A stretch of DNA of 64,000 nt from Cyanobacteriota bacterium. GTDB lineage: Bacteria; Cyanobacteriota; Cyanobacteriia; PCC-6307; Cyanobiaceae. Below are positions 28,302-37,370 of this stretch, piece after piece. Under the pieces are notes generated by a model. That model saw only the letters and a list, made by a program, of their open reading frames with translations, was not told the DNA's origin and did no database searches. Position 1 is the stretch's first letter. Every line of letters begins with the position of its first letter. A program made the position numbers and the translations under genes. The DNA is taken from the NCBI GenBank assembly GCA_026389315.1, contig JAPLIC010000061.1:99349-163348 (forward strand). The letters are read 5' to 3'.

Positions 28302-29476
28302 AGACGCTCTGCCTCCCGGGCCTGAAGCCTTCTCTGGAGACGACGCTGGTGCTGGGCCCTTTTGAGCACCTCCTGGCGATGCTGCTGCAATCGGTGCCGA
28401 CAGGTGCGCAGCCGCGGCTCTTCCATCTCCAGATCCGTTCCCCTCAACAGCAAGGCCATGGCCACCGAAGCGGATGCATTGTCGCTGAGGGGGAAGGGCA
28501 GGGGCAACCTCAACAGGTTGGCAGGTGCGGCCAGAAGGTCAATTTGACCTTGAAGAACCGCATCAAGCAAGCTCACTGGCAGGAGGGCACGGCACACCCC
28601 TAAGCGCAACAGTTCGACGTTGAGAGCATGGGAAAGGTTGCGCAGGCGCCGGGCCAGGGCCTGCTCGATTCCCTCAAGCCACCGCAACAGCAGCACCGGA
28701 TCCGGCGGCAGTCCATGGCCCGCAAAGGGGGAGGGGGAGGCGGCAGCCGATGCAGCAGGCTGCTGATCCTCGATCGCCCCATGGGAATCCGAGGGGAGGC
28801 TGGCCTCGTTGGCCTCGGCAGGCCCTGCCAGGGAGAACAGCCCAAGCGGACCCAAGGGCAGGGACGGCGGAACGGCCGTGCTGTCTTGACGGAGCCGCCG
28901 CGGCCGTGAAGCATCCCGGTCCTCAGGGGGGCCATCCTCAGAGTCTTCTGGATCTGGCGCCGCCAGCGACTCGGCCTCAGGGCCGGGTCCAAAACGAAAG
29001 GACCCCGCATCCCGCCCATCGAAGAGACGCACCGTGGCGGGAGTCGACAAACCCAGGCTCACGGACCCCTGGGGGAGAGTCGGGGGCCCATCGTCTGGGA
29101 TCTCGTCCTGGTCAGCCGGTTCTTTGGCTCGGACTTCCGCTGTCCAATCCTCGATGAGCTGGCGGCGGGTTTCCAGCCGCCGTTTTTGACGCTCCCGTTC
29201 CATCTGGGCGGCGAGGGGGACGAGCTGCTCCACTGTCAGCAGGCTCAGGCAGCGTCGCACCAGGGTGTTGACACGATCGTGAAATTGATCACGACGTTCC
29301 TGAGGTTGCTCGACGTAATCAGAGGCTGCGCCTTCGGTGACCAGATAGAAGACGGCCTGATCGACAGCGCCCGGTAAAACCTGGCGAACCACCTGAAGAT
29401 AAAGGGCCAAGTCGCGATAGAGCTGCGGATTGGCCCCGTGCCGTTGGGCAGGAATCGACTTGGCTTGATCACTCAT
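28259..29476 (-). CDS. conserved hypothetical protein upstream of recG
   Basis: A 405-aa protein (from the ATG at 29476, MSDQAKSIPAQRHG; the ORF track starts six codons earlier). It has a helical N-terminal domain (about residues 15-130) ending in a basic segment MERERQKRRLETRRQLIEDW. A low-complexity acidic/Pro middle (about 140-250) and a C-terminal helical, Arg-rich domain that looks like a coiled coil follow. No catalytic motif is visible. It overlaps recG by 43 bp and follows tsf by about 70 bp on the minus strand. Function unknown. Confidence 0.7.
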   Translation of the reverse strand: MSDQAKSIPAQRHGANPQLYRDLALYLQVVRQVLPGAVDQAVFYLVTEGAASDYVEQPQERRDQFHDRVNTLVRRCLSLLTVEQLVPLAAQMERERQKRRLETRRQLIEDWTAEVRAKEPADQDEIPDDGPPTLPQGSVSLGLSTPATVRLFDGRDAGSFRFGPGPEAESLAAPDPEDSEDGPPEDRDASRPRRLRQDSTAVPPSLPLGPLGLFSLAGPAEANEASLPSDSHGAIEDQQPAASAAASPSPFAGHGLPPDPVLLLRWLEGIEQALARRLRNLSHALNVELLRLGVCRALLPVSLLDAVLQGQIDLLAAPANLLRLPLPFPLSDNASASVAMALLLRGTDLEMEEPRLRTCRHRLQQHRQEVLKRAQHQRRLQRRLQAREAERLWLQDLHRNRPDLE

Positions 29477-29545
29477 GGCTCCAACCCGAAGCATCCTGAC
29501 CTGCGCACGCCCTCAAGGGGGCCACCAGAGCCCGCAGGTTCAAGG

Positions 29546-30205
29546 TCAGCCCGCCGATCCCATGGCAGCGACTTCGGCGGCGAAATCGCTCTTCTCGACC
29601 TCAATCCCCTCGCCCAAGGTAAAACGGGTGAAACGGCGCACCTGGATGTTTTCTCCAGTTTTGCCAGCGGCCTGCTTGACAATCTCACCCAAACTGAGGG
29701 CGCTATCACGGATGAACGGCTGTTCAAGCAAGGCCAACTCCTTCAAGCGTTTGCCAATCCGACCCTCAACAATCTTGGTCTTCATGGCCTCAGGCTTACC
29801 GGCCAAGTCATCTCGACCCATCTCGATGGCTTTCTCGCGCTCAGCCACATCGGCGGGTATCTCGTCGGTGGTCACATACTCAACGTTGGGGCAAGCCGCA
29901 ATTTGCATGGCCACATTGCGCACGAGCTCCTGGAAGAGTTCGCCACGGGCGACAAAATCCGTTTCACAGTTGACTTCCACCAACACACCAACGCGGGCGC
30001 CGGTGTGGATATAACTGCCCACAGCACCTTCTGCGGCCGTTCGACCTGCTTTTTTCTCAGCAGTGGCAATGCCTTTTTGGCGCAACCATTCTGCTGCTTT
30101 GGTCATATCACCCTCGGATTCAGCAAGGGCTTTTTTGCAATCCATCATGCCCGCGCCGGTTTTATCGCGCAGTTCTTTGACGAGCTTGGCGCTGATCTCA
30201 GCCAT
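29546..30205 (-). CDS. tsf: translation elongation factor Ts
   Basis: Nucleotide-exchange factor for EF-Tu. The 219-aa protein starts [20 protein letters not shown], with the [14 protein letters not shown] helix that contacts EF-Tu and the [14 protein letters not shown] block, both invariant in the family. It is followed by a shortened core typical of cyanobacterial EF-Ts. It lies 100 bp downstream of rpsB in the classic rpsB-tsf order, separated by a terminator-like hairpin. Confidence 0.97.
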   Translation of the reverse strand: MAEISAKLVKELRDKTGAGMMDCKKALAESEGDMTKAAEWLRQKGIATAEKKAGRTAAEGAVGSYIHTGARVGVLVEVNCETDFVARGELFQELVRNVAMQIAACPNVEYVTTDEIPADVAEREKAIEMGRDDLAGKPEAMKTKIVEGRIGKRLKELALLEQPFIRDSALSLGEIVKQAAGKTGENIQVRRFTRFTLGEGIEVEKSDFAAEVAAMGSAG

Positions 30206-30236
30206 GGTTGGAGTGAAGTGAAGGGGCTAACGACTA

Positions 30237-30270
30237 AGAAAAAAAGGTACGCCGCAGGTAGCTACGGCGT
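30237..30270 (-). terminator. intrinsic terminator/attenuator between rpsB and tsf
   Basis: On the minus strand a 6-bp stem (ACGCCG / CGGCGT, 30249-30270) is followed after 3 nt by seven T residues (30239-30245). It sits between the rpsB stop and the tsf start, so partial read-through could set the S2:EF-Ts ratio. Hairpin and T-run are seen; the regulatory role is inferred. Confidence 0.65.
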
Positions 30271-30305
30271 CAATTTACGATCAAAACAAAAGTAGAGCTT
30301 TGGGC

Positions 30306-31019
30306 TCAGCCATCTTCTTCCTGAGCTCGTTCTTGGGCGCCATGACGACCTTCATTGATGGCGTCGGCCAAACGACCAAGAACGAGCTGAACGGAGCGCA
30401 CAGCATCGTCATTGCAGGGAATGGGTACGTCGCAAAGATCAGGATCGCAATTGGTATCGAGCATAGACACCAGTGGAATATCGAGCTTGCGGCATTCGAG
30501 CACTGCATTGGTTTCGCGGCGCTGATCGACAAGCACGACAACATCCGGGAGGCGACGCATGGACTTTAGGCCCCCCAAATACTTCTGCAGCCGGTCGAGT
30601 TCGCGGCGCAGTACAGCAGCTTCTTTCTTGGGACGCATGGCAATCGCCCCAGAAGATTCCATCCTTTCGAGATCCTTGAGGCGATCGATGCGGGCCCGCA
30701 TGGTGCTCCAGTTGGTGAGCATGCCGCCCAACCAGCGCTGGTTGACATAGGCGGCACCGCAGCGGGTAGCTTCCTGGGCAATGACCTCGGAGGCCTGCTT
30801 CTTGGTACCCACAAACAGGAAGCGCTTGCCGCTACGGGAGGCGCTGCGGGTCCATTTGTAGGCATTGTTCATGCAGACTGCGGTCTGCACTAGATCAATG
30901 ATGTGGACACCATTGCGTGCGCAATAGATGTAGCGCGACATCTTTGGATTCCAACGACGGGTTTGGTGTCCAAAATGGGCACCAGCCTCCATCATTTCGG
31001 CGAGTGTGACAACGGCCAT
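30306..31019 (-). CDS. rpsB: 30S ribosomal protein S2
   Basis: Small-subunit ribosomal protein needed for S1 binding and start-site recognition. The ATG at 31019 ([20 protein letters not shown]) gives 237 aa; the ORF track extends 46 codons upstream into non-conserved sequence. [32 protein letters not shown] and [11 protein letters not shown] are family blocks. A 164-bp non-coding gap upstream, before the glycosyltransferase end, should hold the promoter of the rpsB-tsf unit. Confidence 0.97.
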   Translation of the reverse strand: MAVVTLAEMMEAGAHFGHQTRRWNPKMSRYIYCARNGVHIIDLVQTAVCMNNAYKWTRSASRSGKRFLFVGTKKQASEVIAQEATRCGAAYVNQRWLGGMLTNWSTMRARIDRLKDLERMESSGAIAMRPKKEAAVLRRELDRLQKYLGGLKSMRRLPDVVVLVDQRRETNAVLECRKLDIPLVSMLDTNCDPDLCDVPIPCNDDAVRSVQLVLGRLADAINEGRHGAQERAQEEDG

Positions 31020-31183
31020 GGGTTTTGGGTGGGGTTTCGGGTTTGCCTCCACCTGCCAGGGATCGCGATTCCTTCTTGCCGTAAAGCAAGTAAAAGGAAG
31101 GCCATCACCCGAAACACGCAGGTGTGCGGTGTGAATGGAACCAGACCAACCTAACAAACGGTGCCATGGGCCCTGGCAGCACT

Positions 31184-32116
31184 TCAGCGCAACCCCTGAC
31201 GACGGGCTTCGGCAAACAGCTCGCGCACGCCCAAGCGATTGAGGGGCAGGCGCAGCAACTCCATGGCCAGTCCCGGCTTGCCTTGACGAATCAGTCGAGC
31301 AAGCAGGGGGCGGAGTGTGTGCTCATTGAGGAGGCCTCCCAGGGTGAGAAGCTCCCAAAGCAGGCGATGCAGCCAGGTGAATTGGATGATGAAGCGCACC
31401 CGTCGGGTGGGGTGCTTACGGAAAAAGACCAGGCCCATGCGAGCCCGCTCGCGCTCAACCCGAACAAGATCAGGGATTTGATCCAAGCTAAGGGCCGGAT
31501 GCCAGTGATAGCCAACGGCCTCGGGACAGCGCACCAGCTTCACCCCCTGAAGGCGCAAGCGTTCGCCAAGCTCAAGGTCTTCCCACCCGTAAAGGCGAAA
31601 AGCTGGATCAAAAAGGCCCGTATCCTCGAGTAACTGACGGTCGATGGCCACATTTCCAGTGGCAAAGTAGGCCCAAGAAAGATCCCGCAGCTTGTGGGGT
31701 TCACTGGTTGGGGATTCAAAATTGGCGGTGTTAATGACAGCGCCATAGGTAAAACAGAGCCGATTGCCGCTGCTGGCCCAACGGCGCTCAAGGGCCTGGG
31801 CATGGCAATTAAGAAAGTCGGCTGTCACCACCAAATCGCTATCGATGAAGATGATCACATCGCCCCGGGCCTCTTCGACGCCGCGATTGCGACCAAGCGC
31901 CGGGCCCCCATGGTCCTGGCGAATCAGGCGGACATGGGGGAAAGAAGTGGCATGGTTATCCAGCCAACGGACCGTGTCATCGGTGGACCCATCATCGACA
32001 AGCACCACTTCATAGCGCTGAAGTGGTGCTTGTAGATTCTGAGACTCAAGGGCCTGAAGGCACTGGCGCAGAATCGGCAACCGGTTGTAGGTAGGGATAA
32101 CGACGCTGATAAACAT
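31184..32116 (-). CDS. family 2 glycosyltransferase
   Basis: A 310-aa GT-A fold glycosyltransferase using a nucleotide-sugar donor, probably in surface polysaccharide or lipid glycosylation. Motifs are [20 protein letters not shown] at the N-terminus, [12 protein letters not shown], and the DxD-type metal site FIDSDLV (about residues 93-99). A later ED pair in [12 protein letters not shown] is the likely catalytic-base region. No membrane segment is evident. It stands between rpsB and a 51-aa basic protein; neighbours do not reveal the acceptor. Confidence 0.88.
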   Translation of the reverse strand: MFISVVIPTYNRLPILRQCLQALESQNLQAPLQRYEVVLVDDGSTDDTVRWLDNHATSFPHVRLIRQDHGGPALGRNRGVEEARGDVIIFIDSDLVVTADFLNCHAQALERRWASSGNRLCFTYGAVINTANFESPTSEPHKLRDLSWAYFATGNVAIDRQLLEDTGLFDPAFRLYGWEDLELGERLRLQGVKLVRCPEAVGYHWHPALSLDQIPDLVRVERERARMGLVFFRKHPTRRVRFIIQFTWLHRLLWELLTLGGLLNEHTLRPLLARLIRQGKPGLAMELLRLPLNRLGVRELFAEARRQGLR

Positions 32117-32164
32117 CTGCAGCCGCAGCGGCGGAGAAGCGAAATCAGACTTCGAGGGGCCGAA

Positions 32165-32320
32165 TCAATCGGCGGCTCCACCGTTATTGGCCGTGCCCGT
32201 CACACCATTGCCAGCACCTTCACCACGACCGTCATTACGTAGTTTGCGCTTCTTGAACTTACGGGCGTAGGCCCTGTTGCGTTCTTGCTTTTCTTTCTTG
32301 AGATTTCTGCGTTTCGACAT
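32165..32320 (-). CDS. 51-aa highly basic small protein
   Basis: Too short for the ORF track. The ATG at 32320 opens a 51-codon frame ending TGA at 32165. The first 30 residues are almost entirely Lys/Arg/Asn/Glu (MSKRRNLKKEKQERNRAYAR...), and the last 20 are Gly/Asn/Ala-rich. Such composition suits RNA or ribosome binding, but this is inference. It lies 27 bp downstream of devA and 48 bp upstream of the glycosyltransferase on the same strand. Compact placement and non-random composition support a real gene. Confidence 0.65.
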   Translation of the reverse strand: MSKRRNLKKEKQERNRAYARKFKKRKLRNDGRGEGAGNGVTGTANNGGAAD

Positions 32321-32347
32321 GGGCGCCGTTTGATTCGGACTGTGATG

Positions 32348-33097
32348 TCACCCTAGCCCAGCACCTCCAGGGGGGCGGTCAGCGCCCCACAGGCGACCGT
32401 CCTCCATTTGCAGCAACCGATCGGCCACATCCAAAATGCGGGGGTCATGGGTCACCATCAGCACGGCGCAGTCCTGGTCGCGGGCCAGGGACCGCAGCAG
32501 ATCAACCACTTCGCGCCCACTGCGGCTGTCCAGGGCCGCCGTCGGCTCATCCGCCAACAGCAGGCGGGGATGGGCGGCCAAGGCTCGGGCAATGGCGACC
32601 CGTTGCTTCTGGCCACCGGAGAGGTCGTGGGGCAACTTGCCGAGTTGATCTCCCAGACCTACGAGCCGCAACCATTCCCGCGCCAGATCCCGGCGGGCCC
32701 GAAAGCCCAGACCCGGCAACAGATCAGCACCCATTTGGACATTTTGCTCGGCCGTGAGGCAGCGCAGCAGATTGTGACCCTGAAAAATCATGCCGATGCT
32801 GCGCCGCAACCCCTGGCGTTGCTGACGGCTGGAGCCATTAAGTTCCTCTCCGAATACTTTGACAGAGCCCTCCATCACCGAGCGCAAGGCCCCCACCAGC
32901 GTCAGCAGGGTCGTTTTGCCACAACCGGATGGACCGGTCAACAACACCACCTCGCCTGGCTTGATCTCCAGATCAACGCCCTGCAGCACCTGGCGTTCCA
33001 TGGCGCCGCGGCCATACCAATGATTCAGCCCTTGCACCGAGAGGGTGGCCAGGTCGGAAGGGCTGGTGGAGAAAGCCTCGGGGCTACGACTGAGCAT
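32348..33097 (-). CDS. devA: DevA family ABC exporter ATP-binding protein
   Basis: ATPase of a MacB/LolD-like exporter. The 249-aa protein has Walker A GPSGCGKTT, Q-loop MIFQGHNLL, signature LSGGQKQR and Walker B LLLADEPTAALD followed by the H-loop VTHDPRIL. With DevC (permease) and DevB (membrane fusion protein) it forms the DevBCA complex, which in heterocystous cyanobacteria exports envelope glycolipids. In a unicellular organism the cargo is unknown. It follows devC by 30 bp. Confidence 0.92.
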   Translation of the reverse strand: MLSRSPEAFSTSPSDLATLSVQGLNHWYGRGAMERQVLQGVDLEIKPGEVVLLTGPSGCGKTTLLTLVGALRSVMEGSVKVFGEELNGSSRQQRQGLRRSIGMIFQGHNLLRCLTAEQNVQMGADLLPGLGFRARRDLAREWLRLVGLGDQLGKLPHDLSGGQKQRVAIARALAAHPRLLLADEPTAALDSRSGREVVDLLRSLARDQDCAVLMVTHDPRILDVADRLLQMEDGRLWGADRPPGGAGLG

Positions 33098-33127
33098 CGG
33101 TACGGGGTTGGTGCGGCGGGAGTGGTT

Positions 33128-34297
33128 TCAAAAAATCTCAGCCGGATCGGCATCGGCGAGGCGCCGCATGGCCAGGAACGCCGAGACCATGCACATCACC
33201 AGGATCAGTACGAACACCAGCAGGGCACGACCACTGGTCATGACCACGGGCAAACCGGTGGCCGAACGCACCACCCCGTAGAACCCAAGGGCAGCCACCA
33301 GGGCCGGGCCATAGCCCAACAGGGAAAGCAGCAGCCCCTCGCGGGCCACAACCCCAAGCAGATCGCGCAGGGGATAGCCCATGGCCATCAAGGTGGCGTA
33401 TTCGGGCAGATGGTCGCTGACATCACCATGAAGAATCTGATAAACAATCACGCAACCCACCACGAAACCCATGGCCGAACCCAGGGTGAAAATGAAACCA
33501 ATGGCGGTGCTGGTGGCCCAGTAATTCTTTTCGAAGTCCTCAAATCCCTGTTTGGTGTACACCACCACATCCCGGGGCAATTGGCGACGCAGATCGGCCG
33601 CCACCTTGGTGGGATCGCTGCCAGGGACCAACTGGATCAACCCCAACTCAATGCTGCCGGCAGGAGTGTCGGGCATCAACCAGAGGAAGGTTTCAGCGCT
33701 GGTAAACAGGTTGCCATCGGCGCCGAAGGAAGGTCCAAAGGCAACCAACCCGACGACGCGCACCCGCTTGCCAGCCACTTCAGTTTCAATCTGGCGACCC
33801 TGGCGGAACCAGGGGCCAATCGGTCCGAACTCCTCGCGGGAACGCTCATCAAAAATCACCCTGCCCCGCTGACTGAGCAGGGGGGCCTGGCGCCGCAGGG
33901 AGTCATCCTGCAGTAGCGGATCAAGGGGCTCAAAGCCCAGCACCAGAATCGAGCGGGTAGCGCGGTTTTGCGGATTGCGCCAGCTCAACAGGTTCCAGTG
34001 CACCGGACTCACGCCCTCCACGGACGGATGGGCCATGGACTGCACAAGCCGGCGACGGGGAAAACCCTCCATCGCCACCGAACTGGTCGTGCGCGGAGAG
34101 ATGAGGACCAGGTCGGCGTCAAAGAGTTTGTGCAGGGTGATGCTGGCCTCAAAAAGACCATCGCGAAAGCCCAGTTGCATAAACATCAAGATGCCCGCAA
34201 AGGCAATACCAGCCAAGGCCACCGCCAGCCGCATCGGCTGACGGGTGAGCAACAACCAGGCCAGGGGGATGCGGCGGCTGGGCCAAGACGAGGGCAT
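33128..34297 (-). CDS. devC: DevC family ABC exporter permease
   Basis: Membrane component of the DevBCA exporter. The 389-aa protein has one N-terminal membrane segment (about residues 22-42), a large periplasmic MacB-type domain (about 45-255), and three C-terminal membrane segments (about 265-375), the FtsX/MacB topology. Sequence landmarks are FMQLGFRDGLFEASI and YPLRDLLGVVAREGLLLSLLGY. It sits 13 bp after devB and 30 bp before devA. Confidence 0.92.
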   Translation of the reverse strand: MPSSWPSRRIPLAWLLLTRQPMRLAVALAGIAFAGILMFMQLGFRDGLFEASITLHKLFDADLVLISPRTTSSVAMEGFPRRRLVQSMAHPSVEGVSPVHWNLLSWRNPQNRATRSILVLGFEPLDPLLQDDSLRRQAPLLSQRGRVIFDERSREEFGPIGPWFRQGRQIETEVAGKRVRVVGLVAFGPSFGADGNLFTSAETFLWLMPDTPAGSIELGLIQLVPGSDPTKVAADLRRQLPRDVVVYTKQGFEDFEKNYWATSTAIGFIFTLGSAMGFVVGCVIVYQILHGDVSDHLPEYATLMAMGYPLRDLLGVVAREGLLLSLLGYGPALVAALGFYGVVRSATGLPVVMTSGRALLVFVLILVMCMVSAFLAMRRLADADPAEIF

Positions 34298-34310
34298 CAG
34301 AGGGACCTCT

Positions 34311-35372
34311 TCAAGCCTCTAACCGGCCGATCACCTTGAGACCAGTCAAGGTCTGGACCTTCCTGGCATCCCCTGGGTCAAGCCCGATGCGCACCTCGAC
34401 GATGCGGGCATCGGCATCGCTGCTTGGATCTGTGGAAAGCACCTGCCGCTGGCGCACCTGGGGGCTGATGCGCGTGACGACGCCGTTGAGTTGACCCTTG
34501 AAGCCCCCGTTTTCACTGCTGATCCGGGCCCGCTGGCCTAACCGCACCCGGGCAATGTCGCTTTCGTACACCTCAAGCACCGCCTCCATGCGGGCACTGT
34601 CCCCCATTTCGAGCACACCCTTGTCAACGGCCCGCTCTCCCACCCGGGTATGGATCCGCAAAACCGTGCCATCGATGGGGGCCCGCAATTCGGTATTGCT
34701 GAGATCGGCTTCGATCTTCAGCAAGGCCGCCTCGGTTTCATGCAACTGGCCCTGCAGTTCGAGGTATTGCTGCTCGCGCTGGTCCAGTTCATCGGCGGAG
34801 ATGGCGCCATCAACCGTTAGCCCTCGGTAACGGGCCAGTTCCCGGCTCTCCACACTCAATCGGCGAACAAGATTGACCCGCCGGGCGCGAACCCGCTGCC
34901 GCTCGGCCCTTTGGCTGGGGGCCGAATCGAAGTGGGCCAACAACTGGCCGGCTCGCACGGTCTGGCCCTCCACCACCAGCAGGTCTGTGATCCGCGGACT
35001 ACCCCCATCGAAGCTGCTGCCGGGGGCCGCCAGAATACGAATGTCGCCACCGGGCTCGAGGCGACCGAGGGCCGCAACCGCCCGGGGGATGGGGACCGCC
35101 GCCTTGCGGACGCCAACGCTTTTTGCTGCCGGAGAACCGTTGATTCGAGGCAGCCAAGGCACGCCGTGGGTCAAGATCCAGGTCACTGCCCATCCGCCCA
35201 GTGCGCCGATCAGGACGTAAAGGAGTGGTGAGAGGCCAGCTCTGGGGGGTCGTCGAACAGGAGTTGTTCGATGTAATGGTCTGCCCAGGCGGGATTGAAG
35301 GCTTTCTCCAACACCCGGCGGGTCTTGTCGTTCAGTTTCTGTTGACGGCAATAGCTCAATTGACCCTGCCAC
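34311..35372 (-). CDS. devB: DevB family HlyD-like membrane fusion protein (start uncertain)
   Basis: Periplasmic adaptor linking the DevAC pump to an outer-membrane channel. After a cytoplasmic tail comes one membrane segment (SPLLYVLIGALGGWAVTWIL), then the lipoyl/barrel-sandwich half (VVEGQTVRAGQLLAHFDSAP), a coiled-coil hairpin (about residues 155-215), and the second half (LRAPIDGTVLRIHTRVGERA). The only ATG/GTG/TTG codons preceding the membrane segment lie at 35372 (GTG) and 35351 (TTG), both inside the 3' end of pcyA in another frame. That implies an overlap of 140-160 bp, or else use of a rarer start codon. The core gene is certain; the start is not. Confidence 0.85.
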   Translation of the reverse strand: MAGSIELLPSTETERQDPPGVGESLQSRLGRPLHRTTPVRRPPRAGLSPLLYVLIGALGGWAVTWILTHGVPWLPRINGSPAAKSVGVRKAAVPIPRAVAALGRLEPGGDIRILAAPGSSFDGGSPRITDLLVVEGQTVRAGQLLAHFDSAPSQRAERQRVRARRVNLVRRLSVESRELARYRGLTVDGAISADELDQREQQYLELQGQLHETEAALLKIEADLSNTELRAPIDGTVLRIHTRVGERAVDKGVLEMGDSARMEAVLEVYESDIARVRLGQRARISSENGGFKGQLNGVVTRISPQVRQRQVLSTDPSSDADARIVEVRIGLDPGDARKVQTLTGLKVIGRLEA

Positions 35373-36091
35373 CTTTTAACCGTAGCGGGATCATCACTGG
35401 CCTGGGGTGTCGCCTGGCGCACAGCTGCCGCCAGGACAGCAAGGACGCCAGTGACGGCCTCCACAAAGGCCCCTTCCTCCTGCGGCCCCTGGGGTCTCAC
35501 AAACAGAACCTGGGGGGAAAAGATGGACCCCCAGGGGGGCAAGTCCCGTACCTGGGAAAAGGGCCCCCGCGGTTGGGCCGCCAATGCCTGGCTCAAGGAC
35601 GCCTTGAGGGGGCCATCGACGGGCGAAAGGTCGACGATGGCCGCCGACACAATCCCCCGGCTGGCCACAACATCGGCGCCGAAAATGGGCAAATCGAAGT
35701 GGGGGTCTGGGAAAAAGACGCAGTGGAGAATTTGCAACCCCGCCCCCAGCCGGGCGGTTTCAAGATGCAGCTTGCGCAGGCCTTGGCAGTGATGCAGTTC
35801 ATTGCGTATGTACAGCCGTTCACCATCGAGACTGCCGCTGATCGCTTCCAGCTCGGGATCGATCGGCAGCGGGGCCAAACCTGGCAATCCTTCCCGACTG
35901 GCGCGGATCCGCTCAGCCAGGGCATCCACCAAGGGATGGACCCCGGCGGCGGGATCTGGGGAAAGGGCCGCAGCGGCCCGATCGAACGGATGGGCCTGAG
36001 GGGCCACGGGCCCGTCGGGCAGGCCCGAACCTTGGGGAGAGGACAAAGGGACGCCCAGCCACGCAGAATGGCGATCCTGCCACGCATCCAT
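35210..36091 (-). CDS. pcyA: phycocyanobilin:ferredoxin oxidoreductase
   Basis: Reduces biliverdin IX-alpha to phycocyanobilin with electrons from ferredoxin, providing the phycobilisome chromophore. The family core is plain: RKLHLETARLGAGLQILHCVFFP, DLPIFGADVVAS, and AIVDLSPV, which hold residues that bind the substrate and the catalytic Asp. The ATG at 36091 gives 293 aa, longer than many PcyA proteins because of an N-terminal extension before HPLVDALAERI. An internal GTG (VDALAERIR) is an alternative start. Its ATG overlaps the divergent M16 ATG in a shared CATG. Confidence 0.93.
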   Translation of the reverse strand: MDAWQDRHSAWLGVPLSSPQGSGLPDGPVAPQAHPFDRAAAALSPDPAAGVHPLVDALAERIRASREGLPGLAPLPIDPELEAISGSLDGERLYIRNELHHCQGLRKLHLETARLGAGLQILHCVFFPDPHFDLPIFGADVVASRGIVSAAIVDLSPVDGPLKASLSQALAAQPRGPFSQVRDLPPWGSIFSPQVLFVRPQGPQEEGAFVEAVTGVLAVLAAAVRQATPQASDDPATVKRWQGQLSYCRQQKLNDKTRRVLEKAFNPAWADHYIEQLLFDDPPELASHHSFTS

Positions 36092-37370
36092 GAGTGAGAC
36101 GAGGGGTTCTTTGGCCCCGTTGCTGAGCGGCCTGGGGGATCCCCAACGGCAGCGACTCGCCAATGGGGTCGAGTTGGTGAGCCTGCCCCTACCCGAAGCC
36201 CCCCTGGTCTGCATTGACTTCTGGTGTCCAGCCGGCAGCAGCTTTGAGCGGCCGCGGGAGCACGGCCTGGCCCACTTCCTGGAGCACATGGTGTTCAAGG
36301 GCAGTGACGCTTTGGCCGCAGGCGAATTCGATCGTCGCGTCGAGGCCCTTGGGGGAATGACCAATGCCGCCACCGGCTTCGATGATGTCCATTTCCATGT
36401 TCTGATTCCGCCAGACGCGGCGGCAGAAGCCCTGGATCTGTTGCTGGATCTGGTTTTGCGCCCCCGCCTTGAAGCGCAGGCCTTCGCCATGGAGCGCCAA
36501 GTTGTGCTCGAAGAACTCGCCCAAAGCGAAGATCAACCAGAAGAGGTGGCCCTGCAACGGCTGCTGGCCGAAGCTTGCCCAGGTCATCCCTACAGCCTGC
36601 CCATCCTGGGCGATCGGGAATCGCTGCTGCGCCATGACCCCGAGGCCATGGCCGCCTTCCACCAACGGTTGTACCGACCCGGGGGCTGCGTGCTGTCCCT
36701 GGCCGGGGCCATCGCCGATGGCCAACTGGTCACCCGGGCCGCCCTTGGCCCCCTGGGGACCCTGACCCAAGGGGATCCAAGCGACACCTACCAGGCCCCA
36801 CCCCTGCGTGTGGTTCCAGGCGAGCACCGCCTGGCCTTACCCCGGCTGGAAGCGGCCCGCTTACTGATGGCCTGGGTCCAACCCCCGGCTGGAAATCTGG
36901 AAGCCTTGATTGGCAGCGACCTGGCCACGACGGTCTTGTCCGAAGGCCGCCGCAGCCGGCTGGTCGACCGTCTGCGGGAGGACCTGCAACTGGTGGAAAG
37001 CATCGATCTCGACCTCCACGCCATGCAGGGCGGCAGCCTGGCTCTGCTGGAGGCGGTCTGCGAGCCAGACGATCTGGAGGCGGTGCGCCAAGTGATCACG
37101 GAGGTTTGGCAGGAGGTGATGGCAGCACCGATCGGTAAGGAGGAATGGGAACGGGCCCAGCGGTTGGTGGCCAACAGCTATCGCTTCGGCCTTGAATCGT
37201 CTGCCGGAGTGGCCGGCTTGATCGGCAGCAATCAGCTCTGGCAGCGGGACAACCGCCTCGCCAGCCCCCTGGAGATGCTGCAGCGCTGGACCCCCGAGAC
37301 TTTGCAGCACCAGGTCCTCAGCGGCTTTGATCCGGCCCTGGCCTCGGTCCTTGAAGCGGTACCGGCATGA
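36090..37370 (+). CDS. M16 family zinc metallopeptidase (first of pair)
   Basis: A 426-aa pitrilysin/processing-peptidase-like protein. The inverted zinc motif HFLEHMVFKG (HxxEH, about residues 63-67) with the distal Glu in VVLEELAQSEDQPEE marks this as the catalytic member. It carries the usual two-lobed M16 architecture and overlaps the second M16 gene by 4 bp, the common catalytic/non-catalytic pair. The start ATG at 36090 forms CATG with the divergent pcyA start. Substrate unknown; chloroplast relatives process or degrade peptides. Confidence 0.94.
   Translation: MSETRGSLAPLLSGLGDPQRQRLANGVELVSLPLPEAPLVCIDFWCPAGSSFERPREHGLAHFLEHMVFKGSDALAAGEFDRRVEALGGMTNAATGFDDVHFHVLIPPDAAAEALDLLLDLVLRPRLEAQAFAMERQVVLEELAQSEDQPEEVALQRLLAEACPGHPYSLPILGDRESLLRHDPEAMAAFHQRLYRPGGCVLSLAGAIADGQLVTRAALGPLGTLTQGDPSDTYQAPPLRVVPGEHRLALPRLEAARLLMAWVQPPAGNLEALIGSDLATTVLSEGRRSRLVDRLREDLQLVESIDLDLHAMQGGSLALLEAVCEPDDLEAVRQVITEVWQEVMAAPIGKEEWERAQRLVANSYRFGLESSAGVAGLIGSNQLWQRDNRLASPLEMLQRWTPETLQHQVLSGFDPALASVLEAVPA

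Noticed and set aside
32408-33916. 502-aa plus-strand ORF
   Set aside because: Exact antisense of devA and devC; its text is low-complexity His/Gln/Gly-rich shadow sequence of a GC-rich coding strand.
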